DNA of 64,000 bases from Amblyornis subalaris (Eukaryota; Chordata; Aves; Passeriformes; Ptilonorhynchidae). The translations under genes and the position numbers were made by a program. This document shows positions 22,881 through 36,400 of this stretch, one piece after another (positions within the stretch are counted from its first letter, which is position 1; each line of letters starts with the position of its first letter). A model generated the notes under the pieces. The model worked only from the letters and a program-made list of their open reading frames with translations, was not told where the DNA came from and ran no database searches. The stretch covers positions 682,001 to 746,000 of the forward strand of contig JACAXG010000052.1 in NCBI GenBank assembly GCA_018881555.1, read 5' to 3'.

Positions 22881-22988
22881 AAAAAAAAAAAGAAAAAAGA
22901 AAAAAAAGCAATAACCAAAAAAGCTAAGGCAATGGTCCTTCATGATGGAAAAAAAAAAAAAGAAAAAAAAAGAGAAAAGACCATTCCA
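22867..22988. repeat. 12-bp inverted repeat enclosing A/G-rich tract
   Basis: TGGAATGGTCTT at 22867-22878 is the exact reverse complement of AAGACCATTCCA at 22977-22988. The 98-nt interval is mostly A with scattered G. A third related word, AATGGTCCTT, lies at about 22931-22940. It sits directly after the RBM26 AATAAA. Confidence 0.85.
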
Positions 22989-23814
22989 AATGGCAACCCC
23001 CACCCCCATGTTCACAAAAGGAGCTTGAATCACTATCACTTCAACTAAAATAATATTGAATATATAAAAACAATCTCAATCGTGTTTTATCTATATTAAC
23101 ACATGGTGTAGTCTGCATAAAAACTTTTGGATGTTCTGAATTTAAAGTGATGCAAGTCAAATGGTAAATAGAATAATACTCCAACAATAAGGAATTTTTT
23201 CTATATCCCCGCATTGTGCAGCTGTAGAAGAAAATTTGATCCCACAAAAATAACATGCAGTACTGAAATATAATTTAGAAAAATACGAGGACAATTAGAA
23301 TATTTGGTACATAATATTCTAAAAATCTGACTACACAACTAATGCATCTTTTCTATTCCTGTGTTCCTATGATTACATTTTTCCATTTCAAAATTAACAC
23401 ATGGAAAATACTAAGCTTACACTGTAGCACATATTCATCATTCAAAAATATGTGAAATGTTACTGTACTCCACAGAAAAACTTCATTGGCTCTTTCTGAC
23501 AGGTCATTCTGTTACATGAGGTCTGAAGTTTCTCTGCTTCTTAGGAAGGGGAACTGCCTAGTCCTTTGCAGTAAAGGACNTCTCAGAAAGACTTATTTCC
23601 ATTTAGTGGCATTTTGCCAGACTCTTTTCAAAAGAAAACCCATTCACNAAGTATTAAAAGTCATGGGTTTTATTTTTATTCTGAAGGGGGTGGATGGGGT
23701 GTTGTTTTGGTTTTAATTTTTTCTTTCCCCCATTAATTCATTAATGAGTGCATCGTAAAACCAGTCTTATTTATCAAATAGGTGGACATGAGCCTGTACC
23801 ACCATTCACTTAAG
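22989..23814. other. Intergenic or extended 3' UTR, nothing recognised
   Basis: AT-rich single-copy-looking sequence with a short C-rich stretch near 22997-23007 and N calls at 23580 and 23648. No gene, RNA or mobile element is supported. Confidence 0.6.
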
Positions 23815-23874
23815 AGTTGGACTCAATGATCCTTGTGGGTCACTTCCAGCTTACAATGTTCTGTGATTCTGTGA
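23815..23874 (+). mobile_element. CR1 LINE 3' tail fragment
   Basis: Contains gttggactcaatgatccttg, tgggtcacttccagctta and ending ctgtgattctgtgat, the terminal 60 bp typical of one CR1 subfamily. Strongly 5'-truncated. Confidence 0.85.
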
Positions 23875-26800
23875 TAGTGCTTCAGTTAACAGGGTGTTTT
23901 CTTCAGTCCATGTTTTTGTCTTTTGCTGGGAAGAGGGGGAGAACTGGTATAAGTCATGTCCCTGCCCTTTTTTTTAAATTCCAAAGTAGAAGTAGTAGCA
24001 TTCCAGAGAGAAGAGCTCCAGCTGTAGAATTTTTGTTCATGCTTTTCAATTATTTGAAGGGGTTTTAAGGACTGGATCCTGGTTTGGGTTTTTTTGTTGA
24101 GGGGTTTTTGTTTGATTTGTTTTTTCCCTCTGTCCTGTGTGAATGCATATCTGGTTGCAAAAAACATGCACTTAAATTTTTGTATAGTCCTAGTTTCACA
24201 TTGAAATGTCACAATTGACTGCCATGCTTGTTACACTAAGTTCTAAATTTTGCCATAAGGAATTGTATTTGGGAAATTGATTTCCTTTTACACTGAATTT
24301 CAGGCAAAATAAAATATTTTAAGAACCTTTTTATCCAGTGCTCCGAATGAGCTGTTCTAATTCACTGAATTAAATGCAAGCTTTCCTACTTCTATTTTTC
24401 AATTAATTTAGTACATATGAAGGGTGCCAAATTGACAGTCTAGGAGGTAGAATTTTTTTGTGTGTTGTCTTACAGAACAGGTACAGCACAGGAAAAGACT
24501 GTCCGTGCTGCCATAAAGTGTTTGTGTGGAGTGCTTTGCTGCTCACACCTGCCTTTTCACTGCAGTCAACACAAGCTAATGACAACTATCGGTGTGTTTT
24601 TTACATGGATGCTTCTTACAAATCATTTGAAATTGCTGTATCTCATAGTTTTAAAACTTATATTCCAAGGTTGCCTGCTAATGCGTCCATCCAAGGTTCA
24701 TTTCATGGTAACTTTGCACCCTGGTCTACTGGTTAGGTCATGAAACCTTTTAAAATTCTTTTTTTCACCTTCCTTCTGCAAACTTCCTATTGTGTGTATT
24801 TTATTCCCTGCTGTTACCTTGTGACATTCTGAATGGTTAAAGAACACCTGGATGAGAATGACTTGGTTTATTCTCACTTTAAAACCAACCCCAAATGTTT
24901 GTTTCAGTCATTCAACACAAGAAAACAGTGTCCCAGTTGCAATCTGAATGGCTTCTGTACAGATTTCTGTCATTATCAAATTACTTTCTTCATTTGATTT
25001 CTTGTTGGCTTGCTTTGTCTTCCTTGTCTAGCTCTGCTCTCCACTCTATTTTATTTTCTACTACCTTAGCCAATGCTTGTCATTTCAGTTCAGTCAGGTC
25101 CTTATTACATACCTTTCAGTGAAATCTGTTGTCACCTGGAACAACATCCTTCCTTGTTTGAATCAACAAACCAAACATCCTGCTGGCTTGGTTTTCCTCA
25201 AGACAGCTTTTCAAAATTTCCATGGAATAAAAGGTAAACATTTAAGAAGGTATTTTATTTTCCACTTGGATGCTAAAGGGCTTGAATAAGATGTGAGCTG
25301 ACATGCAGTTGAATGGCAGTATTTTAAACCACATTTGGTTGAACTACAAAAAATTTAAAGGAATGGGAGTCAGTAATTCAGACTATATTACAGTCTCTAC
25401 AAAACAGTAAATTAACAAGAATACCTCTTTGAAGCATCATTTATGGCCAGTACTATTTATATTTTTCCTTCTCTTAAGACCAGTCATATACTACAGTTGT
25501 ACAAATACACAAAGTAATATAAAGGGGCAGAGACCCTTCAATGAAGCACCTCATTAATTCAACATTGATTTTTTTATGTTGCAGCTAATGAAGATATAGT
25601 GAGATTTAATCCTATATTACTTATCTTTATTGCAATTAGGACAGTAAGTTACAATTAACAAATTCAGATTAAAGCAACTGGAACAAATAGCAGAAATTTG
25701 AGAGGTTTCTGGAAAAACAAGTGAAAATAGAAACAATTCTATTGTTCTTCATCATACTGTTCTGAGTGGAGCTGTATCTTGCTGTATTGATGTTACAGCA
25801 CTTGGTTACTTTCAAATAAACCTGTAAGTCAGACAAAGTAAAAATTCTTGATCAAGCTTAAAGAAACAAACTTACCTTTCTCAAATGAGCCAATATAGCT
25901 GTAAACTTATCCTTGGGGAAGATGAACCCTTAGTTTTCGTGGACCCAATGTAAAATGTAGACCTTTATAAACACACTAGTGTGCTTGTCACAGTTACCTA
26001 AATACTGTAGTTTTATAATTTTTTTTTTTTTTAATTTAAATATGCCTCTGCATGTTTTATTCTGAACCGTGTTTTAACTCTGAAGACATCAAAAATACTT
26101 GCAACAAAAATAGTCTGGTGATTTCAATCTTTATTTGAATTCTTTTGAGATCTAATTGGAACTCTTAACAAGAAGGATTTCAAGAACATACTGCAGAAGA
26201 AATTTCTTTTTTTCCTAATAGATCATTATTTGTAAAATCCTATATGTGTTAATGTTAAAAATTATCTGAATGATCATACTTTGTTCTTGGTCCATGTCAA
26301 TGAAGATTAACTTTTTTTTCTTCTTCTTGCAGTAAACTAGTAATCCTGAGACCAGTTGATGTCTTTGAAAATGATCTCATCTGAGCCTGTGGTATATTGT
26401 AGTAATTTTGATGTTATAGTTTTAATTCTTGAATTCCTAATTACCTTGTTAACAGACTAATTCAGTTTCTCACCTCTCTCTGCCAAAGACTGGGATACCA
26501 TAATCAGCAAATCTCTGCTCTAGTTGATGAACTGGATTTTATTATTTCAGGAAATGGAAGAAAAAAGTTTTGAGACATGTAGTCTTCAAAATTTCTTTTT
26601 CTGAAAAACATTGCAGTAGACCTGTTTATTTCATTTTGACCTCTTGGATTCAGAGAGGGTAGAATAATCTTTACTCTTTTGTGCTATTTTGTTTTTCTGT
26701 GTCGCAGGTTCACAGAAATTTTTTTATAGTAATTTGATGGGTAAAAAATTTTCTTAAAAAAAATCCAATCTTTTTGTATCATCTAGTCTATACTCTTATT

Positions 26801-27136
26801 TTAAAACTAAGGGGAGAAAAATAAATGTATTTACAGTTCCTCCTGACCAGCTGTGTAGATTATTTGAAATCAGAAATGTTTACAGGCCTCAAAACTTCAA
26901 TACTGCAGATGTTCATTTCCCAGTTGCTGAAGAATGACTTCTGTTTCTTAGTGTTCTTTTAAATGCAAAAGGAAAAGAAACACTAACTTCTGAAAAATGC
27001 TTTTGTAATAGTCTGCAGCCAGACAGGATATTTCCCAGCTCTAAGGCATATGAACTCTTCTCTCTAACCAATAATTTGCTCTCTAGGGAAATGAGAAAAT
27101 TTCTTAGGTTTTACAGGTCATAATTTATTCTTCGTC

Positions 27137-27156
27137 TTGCACAAAATTTTGTGCAA
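27137..27156. repeat. Perfect 20-bp palindrome
   Basis: TTGCACAAAATTTTGTGCAA is its own reverse complement. Outside it, CGTC (27133-27136) can pair with GACG (27161-27164) across a TAAA bulge. The right arm runs into AATAAA at 27155-27160. Confidence 0.95.
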
Positions 27157-28884
27157 TAAAGACGTTTGAGCCAAAGAGAAAATAAAGACTTCACAAAAAT
27201 GTTGATCCATGCATGTAAAAGTCTATATCCTTTTGCTAAAACCGTGTGCATGTTGCTAATGCATGTATGGTGTAGTTGAGATCTACAGAAGCACAGAAAT
27301 GCCTTTAGGGTAAAAAAATCTCATTTTTACAGAGCTTCCTAGTTCTGCAGAACTCTGCTGCATAAAAGCCGAAAGAAGTGTTCTTTCCATTAAAGTACTT
27401 TCTTTTAACATGAAGAAATGTTCTTCCTCACGTTTGCAAACTGTCCTTTCACTGCTTAAAAAAACCCCTATTTCTGATTTTGTGTAATTTTTTTTTTCCT
27501 TGCGGTAAAGCCTTGTATTTTCTCTTTCGGCTGCTAGAGGGCACTATGGCTACACAAGTGAAACACAAGAGCTGAAAAGTGCTCCCATTTCAACACTTCT
27601 GTGATATTTTTCCTGTTTCAGTTCTCATGCTAATATTTGCATTTCTTGCAAAAACCTGTATACATCTCTACTATGTCAGCAGAAATTCTATTTGTGTGAA
27701 CTGAAGCAAAGTATCTCTCTTTGGATTTAGGTACCAATGATGAAACATGACTCCAGGTGTTTGAATAAAACAGAAGAATGTTTCTGTGTTGCAAGAGGCA
27801 TGTATCCGTTGTCTTTTCTGCTCTGGGAGTTGAATTAGGTTTTGATAGATTACAGTTGAACTTATAGAAAACTTTGGGTAGCTACATCCTGTTTGTCAAA
27901 GCTTTTCATAAGAATTAATCTTTTAAACCTGTTTGTGCTCTGGAATAGGGCACATGCAGTGAATGGAAGGCTAAAACTTATTGCTGGAAAGTGGAGAGGG
28001 GCAGAAATGGCACACAACAGTGTGTTTTTGTACAAACTACGAAAGAAATCAGCCTAACATGGTTTGAATAAATTTCATCACCATAGCCAGTTATCTTTGC
28101 TTTATGGTAGACTCATCTTAAATACATCAAATAATTACTACTGTAGCTCCACCAACTGGTGCAGTCCAATTACACAAAACAATTTTTCAACTATGATGTT
28201 GGAATACTTGCTTATCCTTGTACGCCCAATATGCTGTCTCTCACTGTCTTGCCAGAGTGCACCAGGAAGCTGCTGGTAGCCTATGCATCTCTACANTTGG
28301 AACTCTGAGTGTGCAATGCCCATGCACATAAATCGTATGTAGGCCAACAACATACAGGATACGTATGTGACTCATTCTGTGTTGTTTTCTTTTACCTTTC
28401 AGTCATTAGTGCAATGCCAAAAAGTGCTGAGGCACCACAGATTTCATTACACTCCTCCTAACTCACAAAATCAGCTATGTGGAGATTATTATATGCTCTC
28501 TTTTTTTCTTGAAGGGGGCAGCTGTATCATCACCTGTGGATAAACATCATAAAATGCTGCAAGACTGCCAAGAAGTCAGTATATTTGAATTCACCTAAAG
28601 ATGGAAACCTTGCTTACAAGAAATGATTGTGAGAAGAGAAACTGTGGTTGTAAAAATTACTTGGTTTTATTTATCATGATTATTTCTTTTCATTAAGATC
28701 TGATAGATTATTAACATTTACCCACTGCTGCTCTCAGAGAGATATTAGATAATGTTTAAATTGATACATCCCGCATGTGCTATTTCTACCAAAGTATTTT
28801 GATACAATTTTTAATTGTATTTTTCCATCTACTTTCTCTGTGGTAATACTTTACCTTAGAAAACAGAGAAGAGTGTTTGGATAC

Positions 28885-28901
28885 TATTTATTTATTTATT
28901 T
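28885..28901 (+). repeat. Short (TTTA)n microsatellite
   Basis: About four tandem TATT units; low-complexity sequence in the intergenic region. Confidence 0.85.
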
Positions 28902-29492
28902 GCACAGTTCTACAATCTTAACCTTTCTCATTGCTGCCCTTTTCAAAACTCCCCTATAGGTTGTACTATCCTTCATGTATAAGGCAAAAAAATAGTTGTG
29001 TAAGGTTAAGCAGAATTAGAAGTTTTATCAAGAACACAAAAATAGAAGTATCCAGTAAGCAGCAAGTGAGCAGGTTTAGAAAATTTTCCTGCAGCATAGA
29101 ATTTTGTGTAGATGTTCCGAAAGGTGGACTTTCTGTACCTGAGTAATTGAAATTTTGACCATCTTTCAAACAAGTTCTTACACCGAAGGCAAATGTTACC
29201 TGCTCATATTTGAAAACTTGACTTCCATGCATTGTTCTAGTAATGGCATGGGCCTGGATATGGAATCATAACTGCTTATCTACTTGAACACATTTTAAAT
29301 GGATTAATCTGTGTACAGAGAGAATAGAAATCTGCTTTTGCTGCTACATTCAGTAGTGCATATTCAGTATCTGTGGGGTAATATGTCTACTTCAAAAATA
29401 CCAGGTAAATAATTGATCAATGTTTGTTTCCAGTATTCAGAAATTTGAACTCTGGGGGTCTTACAATCTACTTCTATTGGTTTTTTCTTTGT

Positions 29493-29528
29493 GGGGTTTT
29501 TGGGGGGGAGGAAGGGGATGGTTGTGGG
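29493..29528 (+). other. G-quadruplex-type tract
   Basis: Four G-runs (4, 7, 4 and 3 G) separated by loops of 5, 5 and 8 nt on the + strand, ending immediately before an N at 29529 and a T-run. The unresolved base fits a hard-to-sequence structure. Confidence 0.75.
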
Positions 29529-30500
29529 NTTTTTTTGTTTGTTTTTCCTGTGGTAAAATTTCATCAGTTACTTTGCAAAACTAGCTTTTCTGGTTTAGAA
29601 TTTGAAATTCTTTGTTCCCAGAAGCAGCATCCTGTGTATTTAGACGTATTAATGTAATGTAGCCAAATTTATCTGTGAGAGTATTCTGTTACTGAAAATT
29701 GTGAGATTAAAGAGCGAAGAGCAATAGCTGTAGCCTTTATGGTGGAAGAAGCAAAGTGCTGGTCAGCAGACTTACTGCCTGACCTGAATTACAAAATAAG
29801 TTTTCTATTAGAAATTATGTAAGGATATTGGTAGTACAGCAGAACGATATGGAGCACTTTTGCTGTCGATATATAGTGAGAAATTAAGATATGTTGTTAA
29901 ATTTTAATAGGTTAGTTCTGTCTGTATTTGCAATCTTGTATTGGTGAACTTCCCACAATATTATTTGCATGTCTTCACTAAATTTATGTTCTAATAACTT
30001 TAATATTAAAATAATTTAAAAGATATTTATTTCTTCAGTTTCTGTGTTCAACTATCTCCAAATATCCTTTCAAGGGAATTTAAAGTAAGTACTATTTCTT
30101 TTCCATGCCCATTTGCCGTAATCCTTCCTCTACTAAAAATACAGACGGTTTTGCTCTTTACTGGCCCTTCTCTACTATGTGCTGAATTTTTTGAAGACAG
30201 CTTGCCAGGAAAACACAGAAGAAATAGAGAATAAATTAAAGAAGTTGTAANGTGAAGTTACAAAAATTACAATGTGAAATTACGATTAACCAGGAGCATT
30301 CAGTACACTACCATTTTTAAGATGGCAGTATATCACGCTACAATACGATCTGTAGATAAGCTTTTGTTAAACTTTTACAGTAATTTGAGTAGGTAATTAC
30401 TAGTGTGTTAGTAGTCTAACGTAAGATTGATGGCACCTTGATTGGCTGCAGCAGTTACTAAAGTTCACATTTTATGACCTCCTTGAAAATATTAATTTAG

Positions 30501-33450
30501 AAGCTTATGAATTACTCTCTAGAGTCACCCTGAATTAACAAATACTGAGCTATCTTTTAGCATTTGAATCTTTCTGTGAAATAATTTCTGCCCACTATTG
30601 AACTTTATGGTGTTTTTCAAGATCTCATTTTCTAGATAAAGCAGTATCAACTCTTTGATGGCCAGGACTGAGTTGTGGAAAATGTTCTCATAAATAATCT
30701 TGTTCCATGCCAGCATCAGAGACCCTGACTGGTCACTCCTGCCCATCCTCTGTGCTTGACACAGCATATATTTGTGTTGTAGTGTAGCAATTGAGGAGCT
30801 AGACTGTGCTTTAAAAATGGGATAGTATAACTGAATTACTTTCTTACTCCACCAGATGGCTGAAAAGATGTTACTGGTGGGAGCTCTGGCTGCTTTTGGC
30901 ATATCCCTCTGTGGTTCTGGTGGGGGGAAGGCAGTCTCAGAATAGTCAAGGATCACCTTCAAAGGAGGTGTGAGAAGCCTTGAAAGATTTTTGTCAGACC
31001 TTTAGGATCTTCATTTAGCTTATTGTGAGTATAGTAGCTTTGTGTCAAAGGCTGTGTGACTCGTGTGTCAGTGTAGTGCTAATGCAGCAGCAGCAGGCTA
31101 CTGAGGAGATGCTTCCTCCTCTGCTCACCTTGTGCAGCAGAGCCACAGTGCTTGCACTTGCACTTCCTAGGAGAACTCGTCTTTGTCAGCTGGGTGAAAC
31201 AGCCCTGAGGCTAGAGTGGAGCAGGAAGAGATAATTTTCTCTAATGGATCTGTGGAGCTAGACCATTGGCAGTGAACAAAGGCAATTCTGACAGCGTTTA
31301 GGGACCTTAGTCAGGGAACCCAGCAGGTGGGAAGAAGGCTGAATAAGTGTAGGGATGGACCATGCACTGTAGGACTTGCAATTAGGTTAGATAGTAGAAA
31401 GGCTGGTTTTGTTTAATTTTTTTNCTTGTTGGTGAAATAAACTACCAATATTAAAATTCTAGAAGGAGGTGCTAAGGCAGATGGAAGCAAAGGTTTCAAG
31501 TTCTTGGCCAAACAATTGTTTATGTGCATGTTTCTTTTCCTGCAATCTACCCTCTCTCTGCCTGTGAGTAGCCTAGTTTGTTGCAGGCAAGACTTGCTAT
31601 AAAATATTTGGGAAATACTGCTAAATCCACAGAAAAGGGCCAGGAAATACTGGTTCTCTGCCTAGTACTTTCACAGAGGCTTCCATCTGGAAATTTAAAG
31701 TATCATCCAAGATACCTAGAAGTTTAGAGAAGCCTCACTTTAGTGATTGCTTCTGAATGGTTTAGGGATCACAGAATTCAGTGTTCCTTGTGAGTCCCTG
31801 TGGAGTATGTTGTGTCAACAGCCAGTTGCTCTTTTGAAAGACTACTTTTCGGGTGAAACAGTGCTTGTGTGTTCAAACCTGTTCATCCAAGATAGGTAGG
31901 ATAACTTCAACAAGTCAAGTAATGGAACTTTCCTGGTTTTTAAGCTGTTTAATCTGTTGCCTGAGTGAACAAGTTAAGAAGCAGTTACATAGCAACTTAA
32001 TGGGCAGATCATGCTTTCAGATGGGAAATTGCATGATGATGAGTTTTTGTCATGCTGCAGGACTAGAGACTTCTCTTTGGTTATCATGGCTGCAGAATAA
32101 GATGAAAGGTAGTGATCTAAACTCTTATGGTTGCATTAACAGGAGCTTGTGTCAATTAAACCTTTAGAAATGGACACTTTTGCAGTGCAAAGCATTTCAG
32201 TGCCTAGCTCCTTTCAGATATCTCTCCAGCTCTACAAAGAATCAATGATCCTGTCATGACCTTCTTTCTCTGAACTGATTTNGAGCTATTCTGAACCTGT
32301 AAAGGATTAGGAGCCATCCCTAGTACTGTCTCACCTAAGAGAGGTTGTGTATGCTTTTTGGCTGTTTTCTAGAATCATGTAATCAAAACCATTCAAAATT
32401 AAAATATTTATGGGAAAGGAAAGGTAGACTGTAATCTTGAGCCTTTATTGGAGTCCAAAAACCACAATGAAAAGTAATTTTCTACTTTTATCTCCATGGA
32501 TCCATATGCAAATCTCTAAAATGTCCCCAAATACCATATATACTCTTACTTGCAAAAACACACATTGGCTTTTGAAGAACTCAACAGTTTGTTGGTTTTC
32601 CTCCAAATGTCTGAACAAAGAGTGAGTAGTCTTCTCTAACCACTCTGTTTAGTACTGTTTAGTGGTTATGGGAACAACGTATTAGGAATGCTCTGAAGGA
32701 ATTTTGAATGATATTTTAGATTGATGTGGGTATCTTGGGCCCCTCTGAATTTTTCTTCTACCCCAACAACCAATGAATGGTGAGAAAAGCCCGTGCACGT
32801 TCTTCCAACACCACCTTCTGCCTGTAGCAACTTGCCTAAAGATCTTGCAAGGTGGTAGACTCTGGTGGCTTCCAAACGTCTTCATGTCAAGCAGTAATGC
32901 TGTGGTTTAGTCTGCTGCCTATCCAGCACTATCACATTTCAGCATGTCTTTGTAGCTTTTGCTTTTAGTAGAACTCACTAGAGACATGGGTTATTTCAGT
33001 GTCTTGTTCCTTGTCAGAATGTTGGTACTCAGCCTCCTAGTCTACATAAATACTAGTAAATTAAANATGGCTGGGACTATTCTCTGATGCTGAGGCCAAC
33101 TGGCATGGAACAACTCTCACATACACTATTAGGCTTCAAAACAGGACAACCACATCCTCATTCCCTGCTGGAAATGGTCTGTCTTGGGATACCTGATCTG
33201 GGTCTCTGAGGTGCTACGTCCTAACAATGTAATAGTGCCCATAATGAGGTTTCAGTGCCTATAATGTATGCTGGACCTGTTTGTTTCACTAATTCAGATG
33301 TGTCCGAGTTGCCAAGCTTTGTCCAACAGCAGCAAGTAGTGTGATCTGTTTCCATTGGTAGATGAAGGGGCCTTAAGGAAAATCTGTTCTTTGCAAAAGC
33401 AGTGACCATTGACAGCAATGTGCTGCAAGGAATCCATCCTCTCTAGTGAT
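30501..33450. other. Unresolved block with moderately raised GC and short ORFs
   Basis: More GC-rich than its flanks. It has an ATG-led 145-codon minus frame (30525-30962) and shorter frames on both strands (31025-31234, 31853-32167, 32666-32885, 33221-33418). None resembles a family I know. It could be very old mobile-element sequence, a noncoding RNA gene, or ordinary unique DNA. No splice-connected coding structure was found. Confidence 0.35.
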
Positions 33451-36400
33451 AAATGTCACTAACTGAAAGAGGGAATGGTTACTAAAAAAATAAAAATCCT
33501 AGTACTTTAGTTAATGGACAAATAAATGGCAATTAGCAATTAAAATTTATAGATCATAGTAACTATTGGATTTAATGAGAAGTGTAAAATACATGATGGT
33601 CTTGTGAGATACAGAGTTAGAAGAAACCTTATTAAAGAAAATTAATAATAATCTTCAAGTTGAAGTGCACATAGGCGACTTTATTCAAACTTTCCTATCA
33701 TTAGTAAGGTTTGGAGGTCTCTTGAGCTATCCCTGAGTATTACCAAAATTAACCCAGCAATAATGCAGTCATGTAGTCAAAGGGGCAAGCTGTGATACTT
33801 TTCTGGTGTGCCTTCCTCTAGAATTTCAGTTTCCTATAAACTGACATAGAGGGAGTTCTGCGCAGATAATTCATCCCTTAGCCATTCATGTGTAAGTATG
33901 CTTTTAGCACAATACATCACTTTAATTATTACACCTTCTGCAGCAGGATAGAGTTCTCTGACCTGATAATTTCTGCTGTCAAATTACTTGCAAGTACATT
34001 GTGAAAATATTTTCTATGTCTGTACATGTATTTCATCAGCCATGCTCCCATCTGTCAAAGTAGATTGAATGTTCTAATTGCCTAATCAGCTTTCCAAGTC
34101 TCCCATGCAGGCACAAAAACATTACAGCGAGTTGTAGACTTACATGATGGTGTATAAGCAATTATTAGAGGTAGTTTTCCCAAGTTCCTTATTGTAGTAG
34201 GCAACAAGCATGTTGGATTTAACTAGATTATAAGCATGGTTATTTATTAGCAGAAGCTGATGTGTTTCTCTCCTCTATTTTTACATTTGAGGATAAAATA
34301 CAATTTATATTCTGGGCATCATCTTGTGGAAGTTCTAAATCACTTCATGAGGCTTTCAGCCTGGGTTATGTCATTTATCCATCAGCACTCAGTCCATTTA
34401 ATCCAGACCTCTCAGCTGTACAGACCTAGCTCCTGTTGTGAGTGATCGGCCTGCTTGAGTGCTCCCAGCTTCTCCTGTCACATCACATTTGCATAAAAGA
34501 GGACGGATAACCAAATTTGAGCACACAAATGAAAATGTTAAGCGCTGAACCTGTCACAGTTGTTGTTCAACTAATTGTGAAAAATTTGATTTGCTGGCTT
34601 TTCACTGTTTATCATGTGGACCCCCTTCTCAAATTTGCCTTGGCTTCTGCTTCTGTACATGTAGCTTTTAAACTCTCTACACAAGCAGCCTACCCTGGGG
34701 ATTACTTACCTCTCCTACCAGCTTTTAATGTTGGCTCATCTACTTGACTAAATTAGGCCACCATGGCAAACAAACACATAATTAAAAACCTGGGAAAGAC
34801 AACTGCAGTTGCACTTCTTAAATTGATTTTGCAGTCTATTACTTGTATATGCCTTTGCATTTTGCTGTTTTTATCTTGTCCTCCTGTAAACCCTGAAAAT
34901 GTCTTTGTTTTTGATTGTATATAGGAGGGAGATATATTATTTCAAAATGAAGACTAATATTTTCTTCTGAAATGGAAATAGTAAATAAAAACACATTTTT
35001 ATTTCTGAGTAATTTGTGACAGCTTATTACAGAGGTGCAGTATTCATTTGAAATCAAGACCCATTTTTGAACTGGCATTGAAAGNTCATGGATGAAATAT
35101 TGTTCAAATTATTGTGATTTTTCAGAATTCTGGGGTTTGACTTTGCTTTCCAAATGTACCTCCAACTGCTGTCATATTTCTATTTCAGAACATTTTATTT
35201 AGCTGTATAATTTACATGTCACTTCTTATGATTTATACCAAAAGATCACCAATTAAAACAGTTGAATGTCACATTGCTTTTTCTTGAGGGGAGAGGACGT
35301 TCAGCCAAACGACTATCTATAAAATAATAGAATAATTTATAAATCCAAATCATCCATCCCTTTGGTTTTGGCATTAGCTGGTTAAACTCTGAATGCCCAT
35401 AGCTGTCATCATTTAAGAACGTGGATGATAACGTGGGCATAGTGGATATAAATCTATCAAGACCATTGAAGTCTTCTAAAAGCAACCTGATAAAAAGCAC
35501 TGGTTTTTAGATGTATACCAAAAATTTACATTTTTCTAGCAGTTCTAAAATATCAAAATAATTGTTTTCAAATGAAAAATTGTCAGCAACTATGACCAAA
35601 ATATTGTAGAAAAAAATAAAATTGAAAATATTTTGCTTGAAATCCTTTTAAATTCCATTTTATTGTGTTTGTGAAGGGGTAGAAGTCCCTAAAGTGACAT
35701 TCATGTTGAATGAAGTTCACTGAAAACAGTTATAGTAGTAGGACATACTCTCTTTTGTAAACTGATCAAGATGTATCTTAACACTGCATGATATTTTCAA
35801 CTGTTTCTCTGGTAAGATTGTAAAAAAAACCAACCAAACAAAANAACTCCACCATATTTTCTTCTCATTTATATAATTTGTAGCCTAAACTGACTTATAT
35901 CCAGGTTGTCTGTGGTTAGCTGTCCTGGTTTTTGTGTGGCTTTTCTCCCTTCACAACATTTACTTCTTTGGTATGTTCATCAACAGCTGTCATGTTGTNG
36001 CAGACTTTGTTTCACTAGGCTGGATGGGCTGAACTCTTAAAGGCCTTTGACCAAGCCTGGTGTATTTCACTGCAGCAGTATCAGATTGTAACATTCACAA
36101 ATCAGTAAGCTGGAGACCACTGGCCTTCTCCATTAAATTTTGCTCTTTTCCTCATTTTGAGACAATTCTACTGTCATTAAAAATGCACCTGGAAAAATAA
36201 CTTGTGCTGTACTCTGTGCTCCTACATTTGGCTTGGGATCACTAGAATACTATCAATTTCCTTTTTCACATCCTTCCTTCACGTCATACTACTTTATCTC
36301 CTTCCTCACCAACAGCTTTTCAAAGTTGACCTCCTTTCCTGCCCTCTTTCTCAAGTTTGCCAATGAGTTACACTAACTACACAAATCATATTTGCAAAAT

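Larger units (their letters stand above)
23875..30500. other. Intergenic AT-rich sequence
   Basis: No coding gene is supported; open frames at 24.4-24.7, 25.0 and 29.0 kb occur in overlapping phases and lack family resemblance. It contains AATAAA hexamers (24308, 25226, 27155) that could serve a longer RBM26 3' UTR, a 20-bp palindrome at 27137-27156, a TTTA microsatellite at 28885 and a G-quadruplex-type tract at 29493. Confidence 0.6.

Noticed and set aside
22851..23039. Minus-strand frame rich in phenylalanine
   Set aside because: It is the complement of the A-rich tract at the RBM26 3' end, purely compositional.
30525..30962. 145-codon minus frame as a gene
   Set aside because: No domain, family resemblance, splice partners or codon pattern supports coding.
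35921..35931. TGTCCTGGTTT resembling the start of some bird LTRs
   Set aside because: No matching inverted end, poly(A) signal arrangement or composition change follows, so I treat it as chance.
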